Shown here in pieces: positions 27,743 through 37,325 of a stretch of 64,000 bases of DNA (position 1 is its first letter; each line of letters starts with the position of its first letter). Under the pieces are notes generated by a model. That model had not been told where the DNA came from, searched no databases, and was given only the letters and a program-made list of their open reading frames with translations. The stretch is from contig NZ_LDPY01000001.1 in assembly GCF_001038505.1 (NCBI RefSeq), positions 1,240,001 through 1,304,000 of the forward strand, read 5' to 3'. The position numbers and the translations under genes are program-made. This DNA comes from Puniceibacterium sp. IMCC21224 (GTDB taxonomy: Bacteria; Pseudomonadota; Alphaproteobacteria; Rhodobacterales; Rhodobacteraceae).

Positions 27743-28263
27743 TGTGTCACCTCGTTGGGGTTGGGACCGTATCGATTGGGACCGGGTTGTGATGGCAGCA
27801 GCAGCTGCGCCATCGTGTTCGAGAAATACATCAGCGTAACGCTAATCGCCGCCAGCCCGAGGACGGCCAACAGTGAGACGAGCAATTGGGAGAAGAACAT
27901 CGCCGACAGCATCGCCGCCGCGTTGACGAGACCGCCCAAGGTCGGAAAGAGCCACAGGATCAACAGGAAGGTGAGGAAAATCGCCGCGGGCTTGAGCGGA
28001 TCGAACATCAGCGTGCCGCTTTGTCCGACATCGTGCAGTCGACGCACGCCCGCCGCAGTAACGGGCAGATAGAACAGTGCGGTCGTGACATACAGTGCTT
28101 CGGGCACGGACTCTACCGACAGCACCGTGATCAGCATCGTTGCGACCGTGGCACAAGCCAGTATCGCTGTGGCCAGAGACCAAAGGTAGCCCGCGCGCGC
28201 AGTCCGGCCAAAAAGGTCGAATGATCTCCTGGATTCTCGGACAATCGCGCGCGCAGGGGTCAT
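27739..28263 (-). CDS. DUF805-type membrane protein between sucD and sucA
   Basis: 174 residues from the ATG of MTPARAIVRE; it begins one base beyond the sucD stop, and its own stop overlaps the sucA start. About four membrane helices are visible, with FDLFGRTARAGYLWSL and VRRLHDVGQSGTLMF as DUF805-like signatures. The function of DUF805 proteins is not established. Its tight packing in the operon suggests it is expressed with the 2-oxoglutarate dehydrogenase genes. Confidence 0.72.
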   Translation of the reverse strand: MTPARAIVRESRRSFDLFGRTARAGYLWSLATAILACATVATMLITVLSVESVPEALYVTTALFYLPVTAAGVRRLHDVGQSGTLMFDPLKPAAIFLTFLLILWLFPTLGGLVNAAAMLSAMFFSQLLVSLLAVLGLAAISVTLMYFSNTMAQLLLPSQPGPNRYGPNPNEVTQ

Positions 28264-28264
28264 A

Positions 28265-29152
28265 TCAGCCGAGCTCGATCGCCTTGAGCACAGCCTCACC
28301 CAGACCGGCAGGGCTTTCGGCGACGACAATCCCGGCGGCTTTCATCGCTTCGATCTTGCTTTCCGCGTCGCCTTTGCCACCGGCAACAATTGCGCCGGCG
28401 TGGCCCATGCGGCGACCCGGAGGAGCGGTGCGCCCGGCGATGAAACCGGCGGTCGGCTTCCAGCGGCCTTTTTTCTTTTCATCGGCCAGGAATTGCGCGG
28501 CCTCTTCTTCAGCTGAGCCGCCGATTTCGCCAATCATGATGATCGAATGGGTTTCAGGATCGGCCAGGAACATTTCCAGCACGTCGATATGTTCTGTACC
28601 TTTGATCGGATCGCCGCCGATACCAACGGCGGTCGACTGACCCAGACCGCTGTCAGAGGTTTGTTTGACCGCTTCGTAGGTCAGTGTCCCCGACCGGGAC
28701 ACAACCCCAACCGAGCCGCGTTTGTGAATATGGCCGGGCATGATGCCGATCTTGCAGGCGTCGGGCGTGATGACACCGGGGCAGTTCGGGCCGATCAACC
28801 GGGATTTGGAATTCTCCAGCGCCTTTTTGACCTTCATCATGTCCAGAACCGGAATACCTTCGGTAATGCAGATGATCAGTGCCATCTCGGCGTCGATGGC
28901 TTCAAGGATTGAGTCAGCCGCAAAGGGCGGCGGGACATAGATCACGGACGCGTTGGCGCCGGTGACATCCATCGCCTCGTGGACCGAGTTAAAGACCGGC
29001 AGGTCAAGATGCGTGGTGCCGCCCTTGCCGGGGGTCACACCGCCGACCATCTTGGTGCCATAGGCGATTGCCTGTTCAGAGTGGAACGTGCCCTGCGAGC
29101 CGGTGAGGCCCTGACAGATCACTTTGGTGTTTTCGTCGATGAGTACGGACAT
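28265..29152 (-). CDS. sucD: Succinyl-CoA synthetase alpha subunit
   Basis: 295 residues. The N-terminal CoA-binding fold ([18 protein letters not shown]), [11 protein letters not shown], and the phosphohistidine region [18 protein letters not shown] are typical. It forms the active site with SucC and makes ATP or GTP from succinyl-CoA. A 139-residue uncharacterised gene lies between it and sucC, which is not the usual arrangement. Confidence 0.97.
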   Translation of the reverse strand: MSVLIDENTKVICQGLTGSQGTFHSEQAIAYGTKMVGGVTPGKGGTTHLDLPVFNSVHEAMDVTGANASVIYVPPPFAADSILEAIDAEMALIICITEGIPVLDMMKVKKALENSKSRLIGPNCPGVITPDACKIGIMPGHIHKRGSVGVVSRSGTLTYEAVKQTSDSGLGQSTAVGIGGDPIKGTEHIDVLEMFLADPETHSIIMIGEIGGSAEEEAAQFLADEKKKGRWKPTAGFIAGRTAPPGRRMGHAGAIVAGGKGDAESKIEAMKAAGIVVAESPAGLGEAVLKAIELG

Positions 29153-29162
29153 TTTGCTTTCC

Positions 29163-29582
29163 CTAATTCCGGAACCGCTCAGCTAGAACGGCTTCTTCGG
29201 CGCCGGTCAGGCGCATGATTTTGTCATTTCGATCGCGATGGATGCGGCCAAGACTCTCGATACCATCTGAACCTTCGACATAGCGGTAGGGCCCTAGATC
29301 GTCCGTGGTAAGCGGGTGGACGATGTGGGTTTCAATTTCTGCCAGCGAAAGGCGGTACGCGTCCTTTTTCCTGGAGGGATCGCGGACCTGTGGAATGGTA
29401 ACAGCTTCAAAGGTGGTCAGGGTTGCGATCCCATGCAGCGCGCTCTTTGTTTCGTGATCGCCGAGCCAGATATAGACCGTCGCACCGGCATCGTCGGACA
29501 CCAGCGCGGCGGACTTCATCCGAGGAACGACAGCAACACCGTCCCTCAGAGCCTCAGCTTTCACTTTCAAAACGAGCGCCAC
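29163..29582 (-). CDS. Conserved-looking hypothetical between sucC and sucD
   Basis: 139 residues from a GTG start that follows the sucC stop by 4 bases. No signal peptide or membrane helix. [20 protein letters not shown] followed by an alternating strand-like pattern vaguely resembles small PUA/EVE-type folds, but this is a guess. The C-terminus ([13 protein letters not shown]) is helical. Tight spacing on both sides supports expression with sucC and sucD. No function is assigned. Confidence 0.6.
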   Translation of the reverse strand: MALVLKVKAEALRDGVAVVPRMKSAALVSDDAGATVYIWLGDHETKSALHGIATLTTFEAVTIPQVRDPSRKKDAYRLSLAEIETHIVHPLTTDDLGPYRYVEGSDGIESLGRIHRDRNDKIMRLTGAEEAVLAERFRN

Positions 29583-29586
29583 TACC

Positions 29587-30780
29587 TTAGCCCTTCACAG
29601 CCTTTACGATCTTCTGCGCACCATCCTTCAGGTCGTCCGCTGCGATCACGTCGAGGCCGGAGGTGCGGATGATTTCCTTGCCCTTTTCGACGTTGGTACC
29701 CTCGAGGCGGACAACCAGCGGAACCTTCAGGCCGACCTCTTTGACCGCGGCAATCACGCCTTCGGCGATGACGTCGCAGCGCATGATGCCGCCGAAGATG
29801 TTGACCAGGATGCCTTTGACTTGCGGGTCGGATGTGATGATCTTGAACGCCTCGGTCACTTTTTCCTTGGTGGCACCGCCACCGACGTCAAGGAAGTTGG
29901 CCGGCTCTGCGCCGTACAGCTTGATGATGTCCATCGTCGCCATGGCCAGACCTGCGCCGTTGACCATGCAGCCAATTTCGCCGTCCAGAGCGATGTAGTT
30001 GAGGTCGTATTTCGACGCCTCCAACTCCTTGGCATCCTCTTCGGTGGTGTCGCGCAGCTCGGCGATGTCGGCGTGACGATAAATCGCGTTGCCGTCAAAG
30101 CTGACCTTGGCATCAAGCACCTTGAGGTCGCCGCTGTCGGTGACGATCAGCGGGTTGATTTCAAGCATCTCCATGTCTTTTTCTATGAAGGCCTTGTACA
30201 GCAATTCCATCAAACCGACGCATTGCTTCATCGCCTTGCCGCTCAGGCCAAGGCTAAAGGCGATGCGGCGACCGTGGAAGGACTGATAGCCGGTCGCGGG
30301 ATCGACAGAGAAGCTCAGGATCTTTTCAGGGGTGCTGGCCGCAACTTCTTCGATGTCCATGCCGCCCTCAGTCGAGCAGACAAACGACACGCGGCTGGTC
30401 TGACGATCCACGAGCAGAGCGAGGTAGAGCTCGGTTTCGATGCCCGAGCCGTCTTCGATATAGATGCGGTTGACCTGTTTGCCCGCCGGGCCGGTCTGAT
30501 GTGTGACCAACGTGCGACCCAGCATCTTCTTGGCCTCTTGCGCGGCCTCTTCGACCGATTTGGTCAGGCGAACACCGCCCTTTTCGCCGGCGTCGGCCTC
30601 TTTAAAGGAACCCTTGCCGCGGCCGCCGGCGTGGATCTGCGCCTTGACCACCCAGAGCGGGCCGTCGAGCGCGCCTGCTGCGGTCTTGGCATCTTCGGCC
30701 TTGAGGACCACGCGGCCATCGGACACCGGGGCGCCGTAGCTGCGCAGCAGGGCTTTTGCCTGATACTCGTGGATGTTCAT
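29587..30780 (-). CDS. sucC: Succinyl-CoA synthetase beta subunit
   Basis: 397 residues from the ATG of [12 protein letters not shown], the family's standard start. The ATP-grasp fold is shown by [17 protein letters not shown], and [13 protein letters not shown] and [15 protein letters not shown] are the later signatures. First gene of the operon; the promoter region upstream carries the paired TGTGATCACA boxes shared with sdhC. Confidence 0.97.
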   Translation of the reverse strand: MNIHEYQAKALLRSYGAPVSDGRVVLKAEDAKTAAGALDGPLWVVKAQIHAGGRGKGSFKEADAGEKGGVRLTKSVEEAAQEAKKMLGRTLVTHQTGPAGKQVNRIYIEDGSGIETELYLALLVDRQTSRVSFVCSTEGGMDIEEVAASTPEKILSFSVDPATGYQSFHGRRIAFSLGLSGKAMKQCVGLMELLYKAFIEKDMEMLEINPLIVTDSGDLKVLDAKVSFDGNAIYRHADIAELRDTTEEDAKELEASKYDLNYIALDGEIGCMVNGAGLAMATMDIIKLYGAEPANFLDVGGGATKEKVTEAFKIITSDPQVKGILVNIFGGIMRCDVIAEGVIAAVKEVGLKVPLVVRLEGTNVEKGKEIIRTSGLDVIAADDLKDGAQKIVKAVKG

Positions 30781-30890
30781 GAAACACTGTCCCGTCTTGC
30801 TGCGATTGCGTTCAGGTATAGGCACAGGCGCGATACCGTTTTAAGTCAAATGTTGCAGCAGGGTGGGTTTTGAGCGCATTTTCCGACATT

Positions 30891-30921
30891 TGTGATCACA
30901 CGTTTGAATGCTGTGATCACA
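30891..30921. promoter_or_regulatory. Paired TGTGATCACA operator upstream of sucC
   Basis: Two perfect copies of the palindrome TGTGATCACA (30891-30900 and 30912-30921) are spaced by 11 bases, so their centres are 21 bp (two helical turns) apart. The nearer box is 110 bp from the sucC start codon. A nearly identical pair precedes sdhC at 38304-38333. Likely operator for a regulator of TCA-cycle genes; the protein is not identified. Confidence 0.75.
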
Positions 30922-30938
30922 AAAAATGCACCACCCCT

Positions 30939-30958
30939 GTGCTTTGCTTGCAAAGTAC
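30939..30958. promoter_or_regulatory. CTTTGC-tt-GCAAAG palindrome between sucC and the glycosyltransferase
   Basis: GTGCTTTGCTTGCAAAGTAC has 8 of 9 base pairs symmetric around a TT centre. The TTTGC...GCAAA arms resemble the sites of short-chain acyl-CoA regulators such as RamB and PccR, as I recall them. It stands next to the paired boxes and 84 bases before the plus-strand gene. Confidence 0.45.
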
Positions 30959-31042
30959 CTTGAAAGGGAGATTCGCGCTGATGTTGTCAGCCTGTGGGTA
31001 CAGCGTTAGACACATCCTGACATCAGGCAAGGAAAAACCAAG

Positions 31043-32107
31043 ATGCAGCTTCTGGAACCGATGAGTGCCGAACGGCTGGCCCCCGGTGCCGTGCCGGTGG
31101 TGGTACTGTTGCATAACGAACTGAACATCCTGCCCGAATTTCTGGCGCATTACAGACAGATCTGTGATCCGGCGTTTCTGATCGTGGATGATCACTCGAC
31201 CGACGGCAGCACCGAATATTTGACTGATCAGCCCGATGTGACAGTGTTTCGTCCGCGATCCGGGTCCACATTTGGCGCGCACAAGGCCGAGTGGCGCGGG
31301 GAGCTGTTGGATCATTACGGCACTGGAAAATGGTGTCTGGTGCCGGACTTGGATGAACATTTCCTGTGGGCGGGAATGGAGCATCAGACTCTTGCCGATT
31401 ATATCGCTGCGGTCGAGGCAGAGGGGGCTAGGGCGGTGGCGACTTTGATGCTGGATATGTATGCTGACGCGCCGCTAAGCGCACACATGCACCCGGCAGA
31501 ATCGGATATTTTGCTGCGTGAACGCTTTCCGCTGTTTGACGGTCCGGCGCCGTTTCCTGATGGATATTTTCGCAGGCCCCCGTCCGCCCGGCGGCGGGCT
31601 TTTCCGACGCCGCAGATCAGCTTTAGCGGTGGGGTGCGCAACCGGCTGTTCCATTTCCATCCCGAGCAGATCACAGCATTGCAACTTTGGGCGGCGCGGT
31701 TCCTTGGGTTGGATGGACCAGTGACGCCGGGGCTGGCAGATTTGCCCGGGTTGTGGATCGCCCGCCGGTTGCTGCGCGGGATGCTGAAGGGATCACTCAA
31801 CACCACCAAACTGGGGTTGATCCGCTGGCAAAAGGGACTGCGGTTCAATGGGGGCGCGCACAAGCTGTCAGGGGTGGTGCCCCTGTCCGAGAGCATTGCG
31901 GTGTTTCTGCACTATCCGTTCACACGTGGCCGCGCCGGGGTCGAATACATTGCCGCACGTGGGCAACACGCCGAGGGGGCGCGGGCCTACAAGTCGTTGC
32001 TGGAGGGGGAAGGCCTGGATCATTCGCCGGTTTGTGCGACAACCCGCCGCTACGATGGGGTGGCGTCGCTGGCCGGGCTGATCCGGGATGTGCCGCCGGG
32101 GCGCTAA
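31043..32107 (+). CDS. Glycosyltransferase family 2-like protein
   Basis: 354 residues with an AAGGAAA ribosome site. The N-terminal nucleotide-sugar fold reads VPVVVLLHNELNILPEFLAH then FLIVDDHSTDGSTEYL, and the metal-binding DLDEHFL stands where DxD is expected. The C-terminal half has no recognised motif (KLSGVVPLSESIAVFLHYPF). It may add a sugar to a surface polysaccharide or protein. It sits alone on the plus strand between mdh and sucC and has no functional link to them that I can see. Confidence 0.75.
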   Translation: MQLLEPMSAERLAPGAVPVVVLLHNELNILPEFLAHYRQICDPAFLIVDDHSTDGSTEYLTDQPDVTVFRPRSGSTFGAHKAEWRGELLDHYGTGKWCLVPDLDEHFLWAGMEHQTLADYIAAVEAEGARAVATLMLDMYADAPLSAHMHPAESDILLRERFPLFDGPAPFPDGYFRRPPSARRRAFPTPQISFSGGVRNRLFHFHPEQITALQLWAARFLGLDGPVTPGLADLPGLWIARRLLRGMLKGSLNTTKLGLIRWQKGLRFNGGAHKLSGVVPLSESIAVFLHYPFTRGRAGVEYIAARGQHAEGARAYKSLLEGEGLDHSPVCATTRRYDGVASLAGLIRDVPPGR

Positions 32108-32127
32108 GGCCCCGGCAACGACTTGCG

Positions 32128-33225
<1,098 letters not shown>

Positions 33226-33257
33226 CTAGGGAGAAAAGGTATTTAGGGGGCGCCGCG

Positions 33258-34013
33258 ATGGAGTTGATAAACTGGGCGACGCTGATGGTGGCGATCCCCG
33301 CAGTGATCTTTGCCGGCGTGTCCAAAGGTGGTTTCGGGTCGGGAGCGGCCTTTGCCGCAGCGTCGATTCTGGCGCTGGTGCTGGAGCCGGGACAGGCGTT
33401 GGGCATCATGCTGCCGCTGCTCATGCTGATTGATGCGGCCAGCCTGCGGGCCTATTGGAAGAAATGGAGCTGGCCCGATGCAAAGGTGCTGATACTGGGT
33501 ATGGTGCCCGGCACGGTATTGGGGGCGCTGTTCTATGCCCGCGCAGATCCCGATTCGATCCGGTTGCTGATCGGGGTGATTTCTCTGGCCTTTGTCGGCT
33601 GGCAGATGGCGCAGAAGGCCGGGCTGATGCGGTTGAGCGAACGGCGTCTGGGGCCGCGCGCCGGTCTGCTGGCCGGGGTAGGGATTGGCATCACCAGCTT
33701 TATCAGCCATGCGGGCGGGCCGGTGGCGGCGGTTTATCTGCTGGGGCAAAAACTGCCAAAGACCACATATCAGGCGACCACGGTGCTGGTGTTCTGGGCA
33801 GTCAACCTATTCAAATTCAGCTTTTATGCCGTGATGGGCATCCTGACGTTCGACACGCTGGGAATCGATCTGGTGCTGGCGCCCTTTGCCATTCTGGGGA
33901 CGTGGATCGGCATTCGTATCCACAAGATCGTGCCCGAGATGCTGTTCTTTGGGCTGACCTATGTCCTGCTGTCAATCACGGGGGTCAAACTGATCTGGGA
34001 CGCCATCGGCTAA
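33258..34013 (+). CDS. TauE/SafE-family membrane transporter
   Basis: 251 residues from the ATG with AGGGGG upstream; the frame is open from 33162. About seven or eight membrane segments. VIFAGVSKGGFGSGAAF near the N-terminus and GITSFISHAGGPVAAVYLLG in the middle are the two family repeats. Members export sulfite, sulfoacetate or other organic anions; the substrate is unknown. It is divergent from mdh. Confidence 0.88.
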   Translation: MELINWATLMVAIPAVIFAGVSKGGFGSGAAFAAASILALVLEPGQALGIMLPLLMLIDAASLRAYWKKWSWPDAKVLILGMVPGTVLGALFYARADPDSIRLLIGVISLAFVGWQMAQKAGLMRLSERRLGPRAGLLAGVGIGITSFISHAGGPVAAVYLLGQKLPKTTYQATTVLVFWAVNLFKFSFYAVMGILTFDTLGIDLVLAPFAILGTWIGIRIHKIVPEMLFFGLTYVLLSITGVKLIWDAIG

Positions 34014-34050
34014 GCGCGCCGCCCCATGCTGGTGTCCCGTGATGCAGGTG

Positions 34051-34362
34051 TCAGGCATCATTGCCGGGGATTGGCAACGCTTCGGCCAGCGCCTCGAACG
34101 CCTGACCGCTGGCGATAAGGCAGGACTGACCGTCGGTGGCAGTTACGACAATGGTCCAGCTGCCGCTGTCATTTGAGGCAAAGACCTCAACCACTGCATT
34201 GTTGCTGCCCAGCCCGACGGATTGGCGGGTTTCGCCGAATTTCTCGCCAAGCCGCGCAATCACAACATCACGCGGGGCGCAATTCGACGTGGATTGCGCC
34301 GTAGCAGCACCAGGCAGGGCGGCGCAAAGCGCAAGAAGGTGCAGGGCAGTCATCAGTTTCAT
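34051..34362 (-). CDS. Small secreted protein of unknown function
   Basis: 103 residues with a signal peptide (MTALHLLALCAALPGAATAQ). The mature part has two cysteines (SNCAPRD, GQSCLIA) that could form a disulfide, and the alternating pattern NNAVVEVFASNDSGSWTIVV. Not recognised as a named family. It is convergent with the TauE gene and divergent from the malyl-CoA lyase gene. Confidence 0.65.
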   Translation of the reverse strand: MKLMTALHLLALCAALPGAATAQSTSNCAPRDVVIARLGEKFGETRQSVGLGSNNAVVEVFASNDSGSWTIVVTATDGQSCLIASGQAFEALAEALPIPGNDA

Positions 34363-34628
34363 GGCGTCACCTTCTGGTTGACGGGCCTGACCTGCATCGC
34401 GGCAGGGGGCTGCTGAAATTTTTCAGTGACCGGTGATGCACTTGGAAAAGCGTCCGGCGGTGGCGCATCTGGCAGGCAAAGGCTGTGCGTGATCTCCTTA
34501 CAAATGGTTAACGTGGCGCGTGGTTACGCCGATAAACATTAACTTGCTGCGGCGCGGCGTAATTCATGTTGCACTTTTCGAAAAAGTCTGCGCAATTCCA
34601 CGCAACATTATTACGTCAGGAGAGTTTC
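34363..34628. other. 266-base promoter region before the malyl-CoA lyase gene
   Basis: No gene recognised. It contains TTTTCGAAAA (34575-34584), a 10-bp palindrome flanked by A/T-rich text, and TTGC...GCAA elements. These could be regulator sites for the ethylmalonyl-CoA genes, but nothing matches the paired TGTGATCACA boxes. CAGGAGAG is the ribosome site of the next gene. Confidence 0.35.
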
Positions 34629-35486
34629 ATGGACACGCAAACACGCCCTTTCCGGTCTGTTCTCTATCTGCCTGCTTCAAACGAGCGGGCGATGGACAAG
34701 GCGCGCAAACTGCCGGTGGACGCGATTATCTTTGACCTCGAAGACGCGGTGGCAGCCGACGAAAAGTTGCGCGCCCGCGATGTGCTGGATGATGCGCTGG
34801 CGGCGGGCGGCTACGGCATGCGGATGCGAATCGTACGGATCAACGGGCTGGACAGCATATGGGGCAAGGCGGATGCCAATGTTGTGGCCGATATGGACTG
34901 CGACGCGGTGCTGCTGCCCAAGGTGGACGGGCCTGAACAAATTGACGCGTTGGCGCAACACACTGGCGATCTGCCGATCTGGGCGATGATGGAGACCCCG
35001 CTGGGTATGCTGAATGCCGCAGCAATTGCGGCGCATCCCCTTGTCGCCGGAATGGTCATGGGCACCAACGATCTGGCCAAAGAGCTGAACAGCCGCCCTC
35101 GTGCTGATCGTCTGCCGATGATGACCGGCCTCGGGCTGTGCCTGCTGGCCGCCAAGGCGCATGGGGTGGTGATCGTGGATGGCGTCTACAATGCCTTCAA
35201 GGACGAAGAGGGTCTGCGCGCCGAATGCAATCTGGGCCGCGACATGGGCTTTGACGGCAAGACGCTGATCCATCCTGCGCAGGTCGATGTGGCCAACGCT
35301 GCCTTTGGGCCCAGCGTCGAAGAGATCGAGTTGGCACAGCGCCAGATCGCCGCTTTTGACGCCGCGCAGAGCCGTGGCGAAGGCGTCGCAGTGGTCGATG
35401 GCCGCATCGTCGAAAATCTGCACGTTGCCACGGCACGTGTGCTTCTGGCAAAAGCAGCAGCAATAGAAGCCATTGCAGCGGAGTAG
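34629..35486 (+). CDS. mcl2: Malyl-CoA lyase/thioesterase of the HpcH/CitE family
   Basis: 285 residues from the ATG with CAGGAGAG upstream; the frame opens at 34566. RSVLYLPASNERAMDKA, DLEDAVAADEK and WAMMETPLGMLNAAAI with the metal-binding Glu and Asp are the CitE signatures. The length fits the R. sphaeroides (3S)-malyl-CoA thioesterase (Mcl2, about 285) better than the lyase Mcl1 (about 318). It belongs to the ethylmalonyl-CoA route for acetyl-CoA assimilation: (3S)-malyl-CoA to malate. mch three genes downstream supports this; the split between lyase and thioesterase is inferred. Confidence 0.75.
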   Translation: MDTQTRPFRSVLYLPASNERAMDKARKLPVDAIIFDLEDAVAADEKLRARDVLDDALAAGGYGMRMRIVRINGLDSIWGKADANVVADMDCDAVLLPKVDGPEQIDALAQHTGDLPIWAMMETPLGMLNAAAIAAHPLVAGMVMGTNDLAKELNSRPRADRLPMMTGLGLCLLAAKAHGVVIVDGVYNAFKDEEGLRAECNLGRDMGFDGKTLIHPAQVDVANAAFGPSVEEIELAQRQIAAFDAAQSRGEGVAVVDGRIVENLHVATARVLLAKAAAIEAIAAE

Positions 35487-35489
35487 ACT

Positions 35490-36035
35490 ATGTCCCTTTT
35501 GATCATCGGCCTTGCCCTATGGGTGTTGGCACATTTCTTTAAGCGGCTGATGCCAGCGCAGCGCGCAAAAATGGGCAATGCGGGCAAGGGGGGCGTGGCG
35601 GCAGTGATACTCGTATCACTGGTGCTGATCATTCTGGGCTATCGCGCTGCGGAATTTGTGGTGGTTTGGTCACCGCCAGGTTTCCTTACGCATCTGAACA
35701 ACCTGATGATGCTGGGTGCAGTATTCCTGTACGGGATGAGTGCGACGACAGGTCGGTTGCGCGGCAAACTGCGGCATCCGCAGTTATTGGCTGTGACAGT
35801 CTGGGCGGTGGCGCATTTGTTGGTCAACGGCGATTTGGCGTCAATCGCGCTGTTCGGCACTATGCTTATCTGGGCGCAGGCCGAAATTGCGCTGATCAAC
35901 CGCGCCGAACCCTGGCGACGGCCAGAACCCGGTCCCGCGAAAAAGGACATCATTCTGGTGGTGATCACGCTGGTGATGTTCGGCTTGATCGCCGCGATCC
36001 ACACATGGCTGGGCGTTTCGCCCTTTGGAGGCTGA
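35490..36035 (+). CDS. NnrU-family membrane protein
   Basis: 181 residues, starting 3 bases after the malyl-CoA gene. Five or six hydrophobic segments, with MSLLIIGLALWVLAHFFKRL as the NnrU-like N-terminus. NnrU was named for a role near nitric oxide reductase, but members occur widely and their function is not settled. Here it is embedded in an ethylmalonyl-CoA gene cluster. Confidence 0.8.
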   Translation: MSLLIIGLALWVLAHFFKRLMPAQRAKMGNAGKGGVAAVILVSLVLIILGYRAAEFVVVWSPPGFLTHLNNLMMLGAVFLYGMSATTGRLRGKLRHPQLLAVTVWAVAHLLVNGDLASIALFGTMLIWAQAEIALINRAEPWRRPEPGPAKKDIILVVITLVMFGLIAAIHTWLGVSPFGG

Positions 36036-36039
36036 GACT

Positions 36040-36243
36040 ATGCGACTGTACCGACTGCTGACCGCCGACGACACTTCGGCCTTTTGCCATAAGGTTACCG
36101 AGGCGTTGAACAAGGGGTGGGAACTGCACGGCAGCCCGTCTTATGCCTTTGATGCCGCCAACGGGGTGATGCGCTGCGGTCAGGCTGTGATAAAAGAGGC
36201 CCCCGGGGCCTACGAGCCGGGCATGAAGTTGGGAGAGCAATAA
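36040..36243 (+). CDS. DUF1737-type small protein
   Basis: 67 residues from the ATG with GGAG upstream. MRLYRLLTADDTSAFCHKVT and LNKGWELHGSPSYAFD resemble the DUF1737 family, whose function is unknown. It is packed between the NnrU and mch genes (2 bases before mch), so it is part of the operon. Confidence 0.7.
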   Translation: MRLYRLLTADDTSAFCHKVTEALNKGWELHGSPSYAFDAANGVMRCGQAVIKEAPGAYEPGMKLGEQ

Positions 36244-36244
36244 T

Positions 36245-37276
36245 ATGGTCAAGACCAATGCCGGCCGCTTCTTTGAGGACTACCAGATTGGTCAGGTGAT
36301 CGGCCACGCGGTGCCGCGCACTGTGTCAGGTGGCGAACGGGCGCTGTATCACATGCTTTATCCGGCGCGACATGCGCTCTACTCTTCGGACAGTTTTGCG
36401 CAGGCTTGTGGACTTGCGGGCAGCCCGCTGGATGATCTGGCCGCCTTTCATGTGGTGTTCGGCAAGACGGTTCCGGATGTGTCCCTGAACGCGGTTGCCA
36501 ATCTCGGCTATGCCGAGGGGCGCTGGCTGAAACCGGTCTGGCCCGGCGATACGCTGCGGTCGGTGTCAGAGGTCATCGGGCTCAAGCAGAATTCGAACGG
36601 AAAGACCGGCGTGGTCTGGGTCCGCACCGAGGGGCTGAATCAGCACGACGAGGTTGTTCTGCGCTATGTCCGGTGGGTCATGGTCAAAAAACGCGATACC
36701 GACGCGCCCGCGCCTGACGCAGTCGTGCCCGATCTGGCGCCTGTGCTGGCAGTGGCGGATCTGGCAATTCCAAAAGGGCTGGATTTTTCCAACTACGACT
36801 TTGACCTTGCCGGAGAACCGCATCGCTGGGGCGACTACGAGGTCGGTGAAAAAATCGATCACGTGGATGGTGTCACGGTCGAAGAGGCCGAGCATATGAT
36901 GGCCACCCGGTTATGGCAGAATACCTCAAAGGTGCATTTCGATGGCACCATGCGCGAGGATGGCAAGCGGTTGATCTATGGCGGGCATGTGATCAGCCTT
37001 GCGCGGACGCTGTCGTTCAACGGTCTGGCTAGTGCACAGATGATTGTCGGGTTGAATGCCGGCGCCCATGCCAATCCGTGTTTCGCAGGCGATACCGTCC
37101 GCGCCTGGTCCGAGGTTCTGGATAAGGCTGAAACCGATGTTCCCGGTGTGGGGGCAATCCGGCTGCGGCTGGTCGCAACCAAAGGCGGCGCTCCGTTCGA
37201 TCTGCGCGGCGAAGATGGGAAATACTTACCCTCGGTGCTGCTGGACTTGGATTACTGGGCGCTGATGCCGGTCTGA
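36245..37276 (+). CDS. mch: Mesaconyl-CoA hydratase (2-methylfumaryl-CoA hydratase)
   Basis: 343 residues made of two MaoC-like hotdog domains, the length of R. sphaeroides Mch. FEDYQIGQVIGHAVPRTVSG opens the first domain; AFHVVFGKTVPDVSLNAVAN and WGDYEVGEKIDHVDGVTVEE mark the domain join and second hotdog. It hydrates mesaconyl-CoA to erythro-3-methylmalyl-CoA in the ethylmalonyl-CoA pathway. The mcl2 homologue three genes upstream uses products of this route. Confidence 0.9.
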   Translation: MVKTNAGRFFEDYQIGQVIGHAVPRTVSGGERALYHMLYPARHALYSSDSFAQACGLAGSPLDDLAAFHVVFGKTVPDVSLNAVANLGYAEGRWLKPVWPGDTLRSVSEVIGLKQNSNGKTGVVWVRTEGLNQHDEVVLRYVRWVMVKKRDTDAPAPDAVVPDLAPVLAVADLAIPKGLDFSNYDFDLAGEPHRWGDYEVGEKIDHVDGVTVEEAEHMMATRLWQNTSKVHFDGTMREDGKRLIYGGHVISLARTLSFNGLASAQMIVGLNAGAHANPCFAGDTVRAWSEVLDKAETDVPGVGAIRLRLVATKGGAPFDLRGEDGKYLPSVLLDLDYWALMPV

Positions 37277-37293
37277 TCCGACGATCCCAAGTC

Positions 37294-37318
37294 GGGGACG
37301 GGCATGACTCCCGCCCCC
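37294..37318. terminator. Bidirectional hairpin between mch and the dioxygenase gene
   Basis: GGGG-a-CGGG pairs with CCCG-c-CCCC around a 7-base loop. It lies downstream of both convergent genes, 17 bases after the mch stop. There is no T run. Confidence 0.45.
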
Positions 37319-37325
37319 TAAACCG

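Noticed and set aside
34575..34584. TTTTCGAAAA palindrome before the malyl-CoA gene
   Set aside because: Ten bases of A/T-rich palindrome is weak, and no second copy was found near related genes.
35960..35968. GTGATCAC inside the NnrU gene
   Set aside because: A single box in coding sequence without the paired partner; expected by chance.
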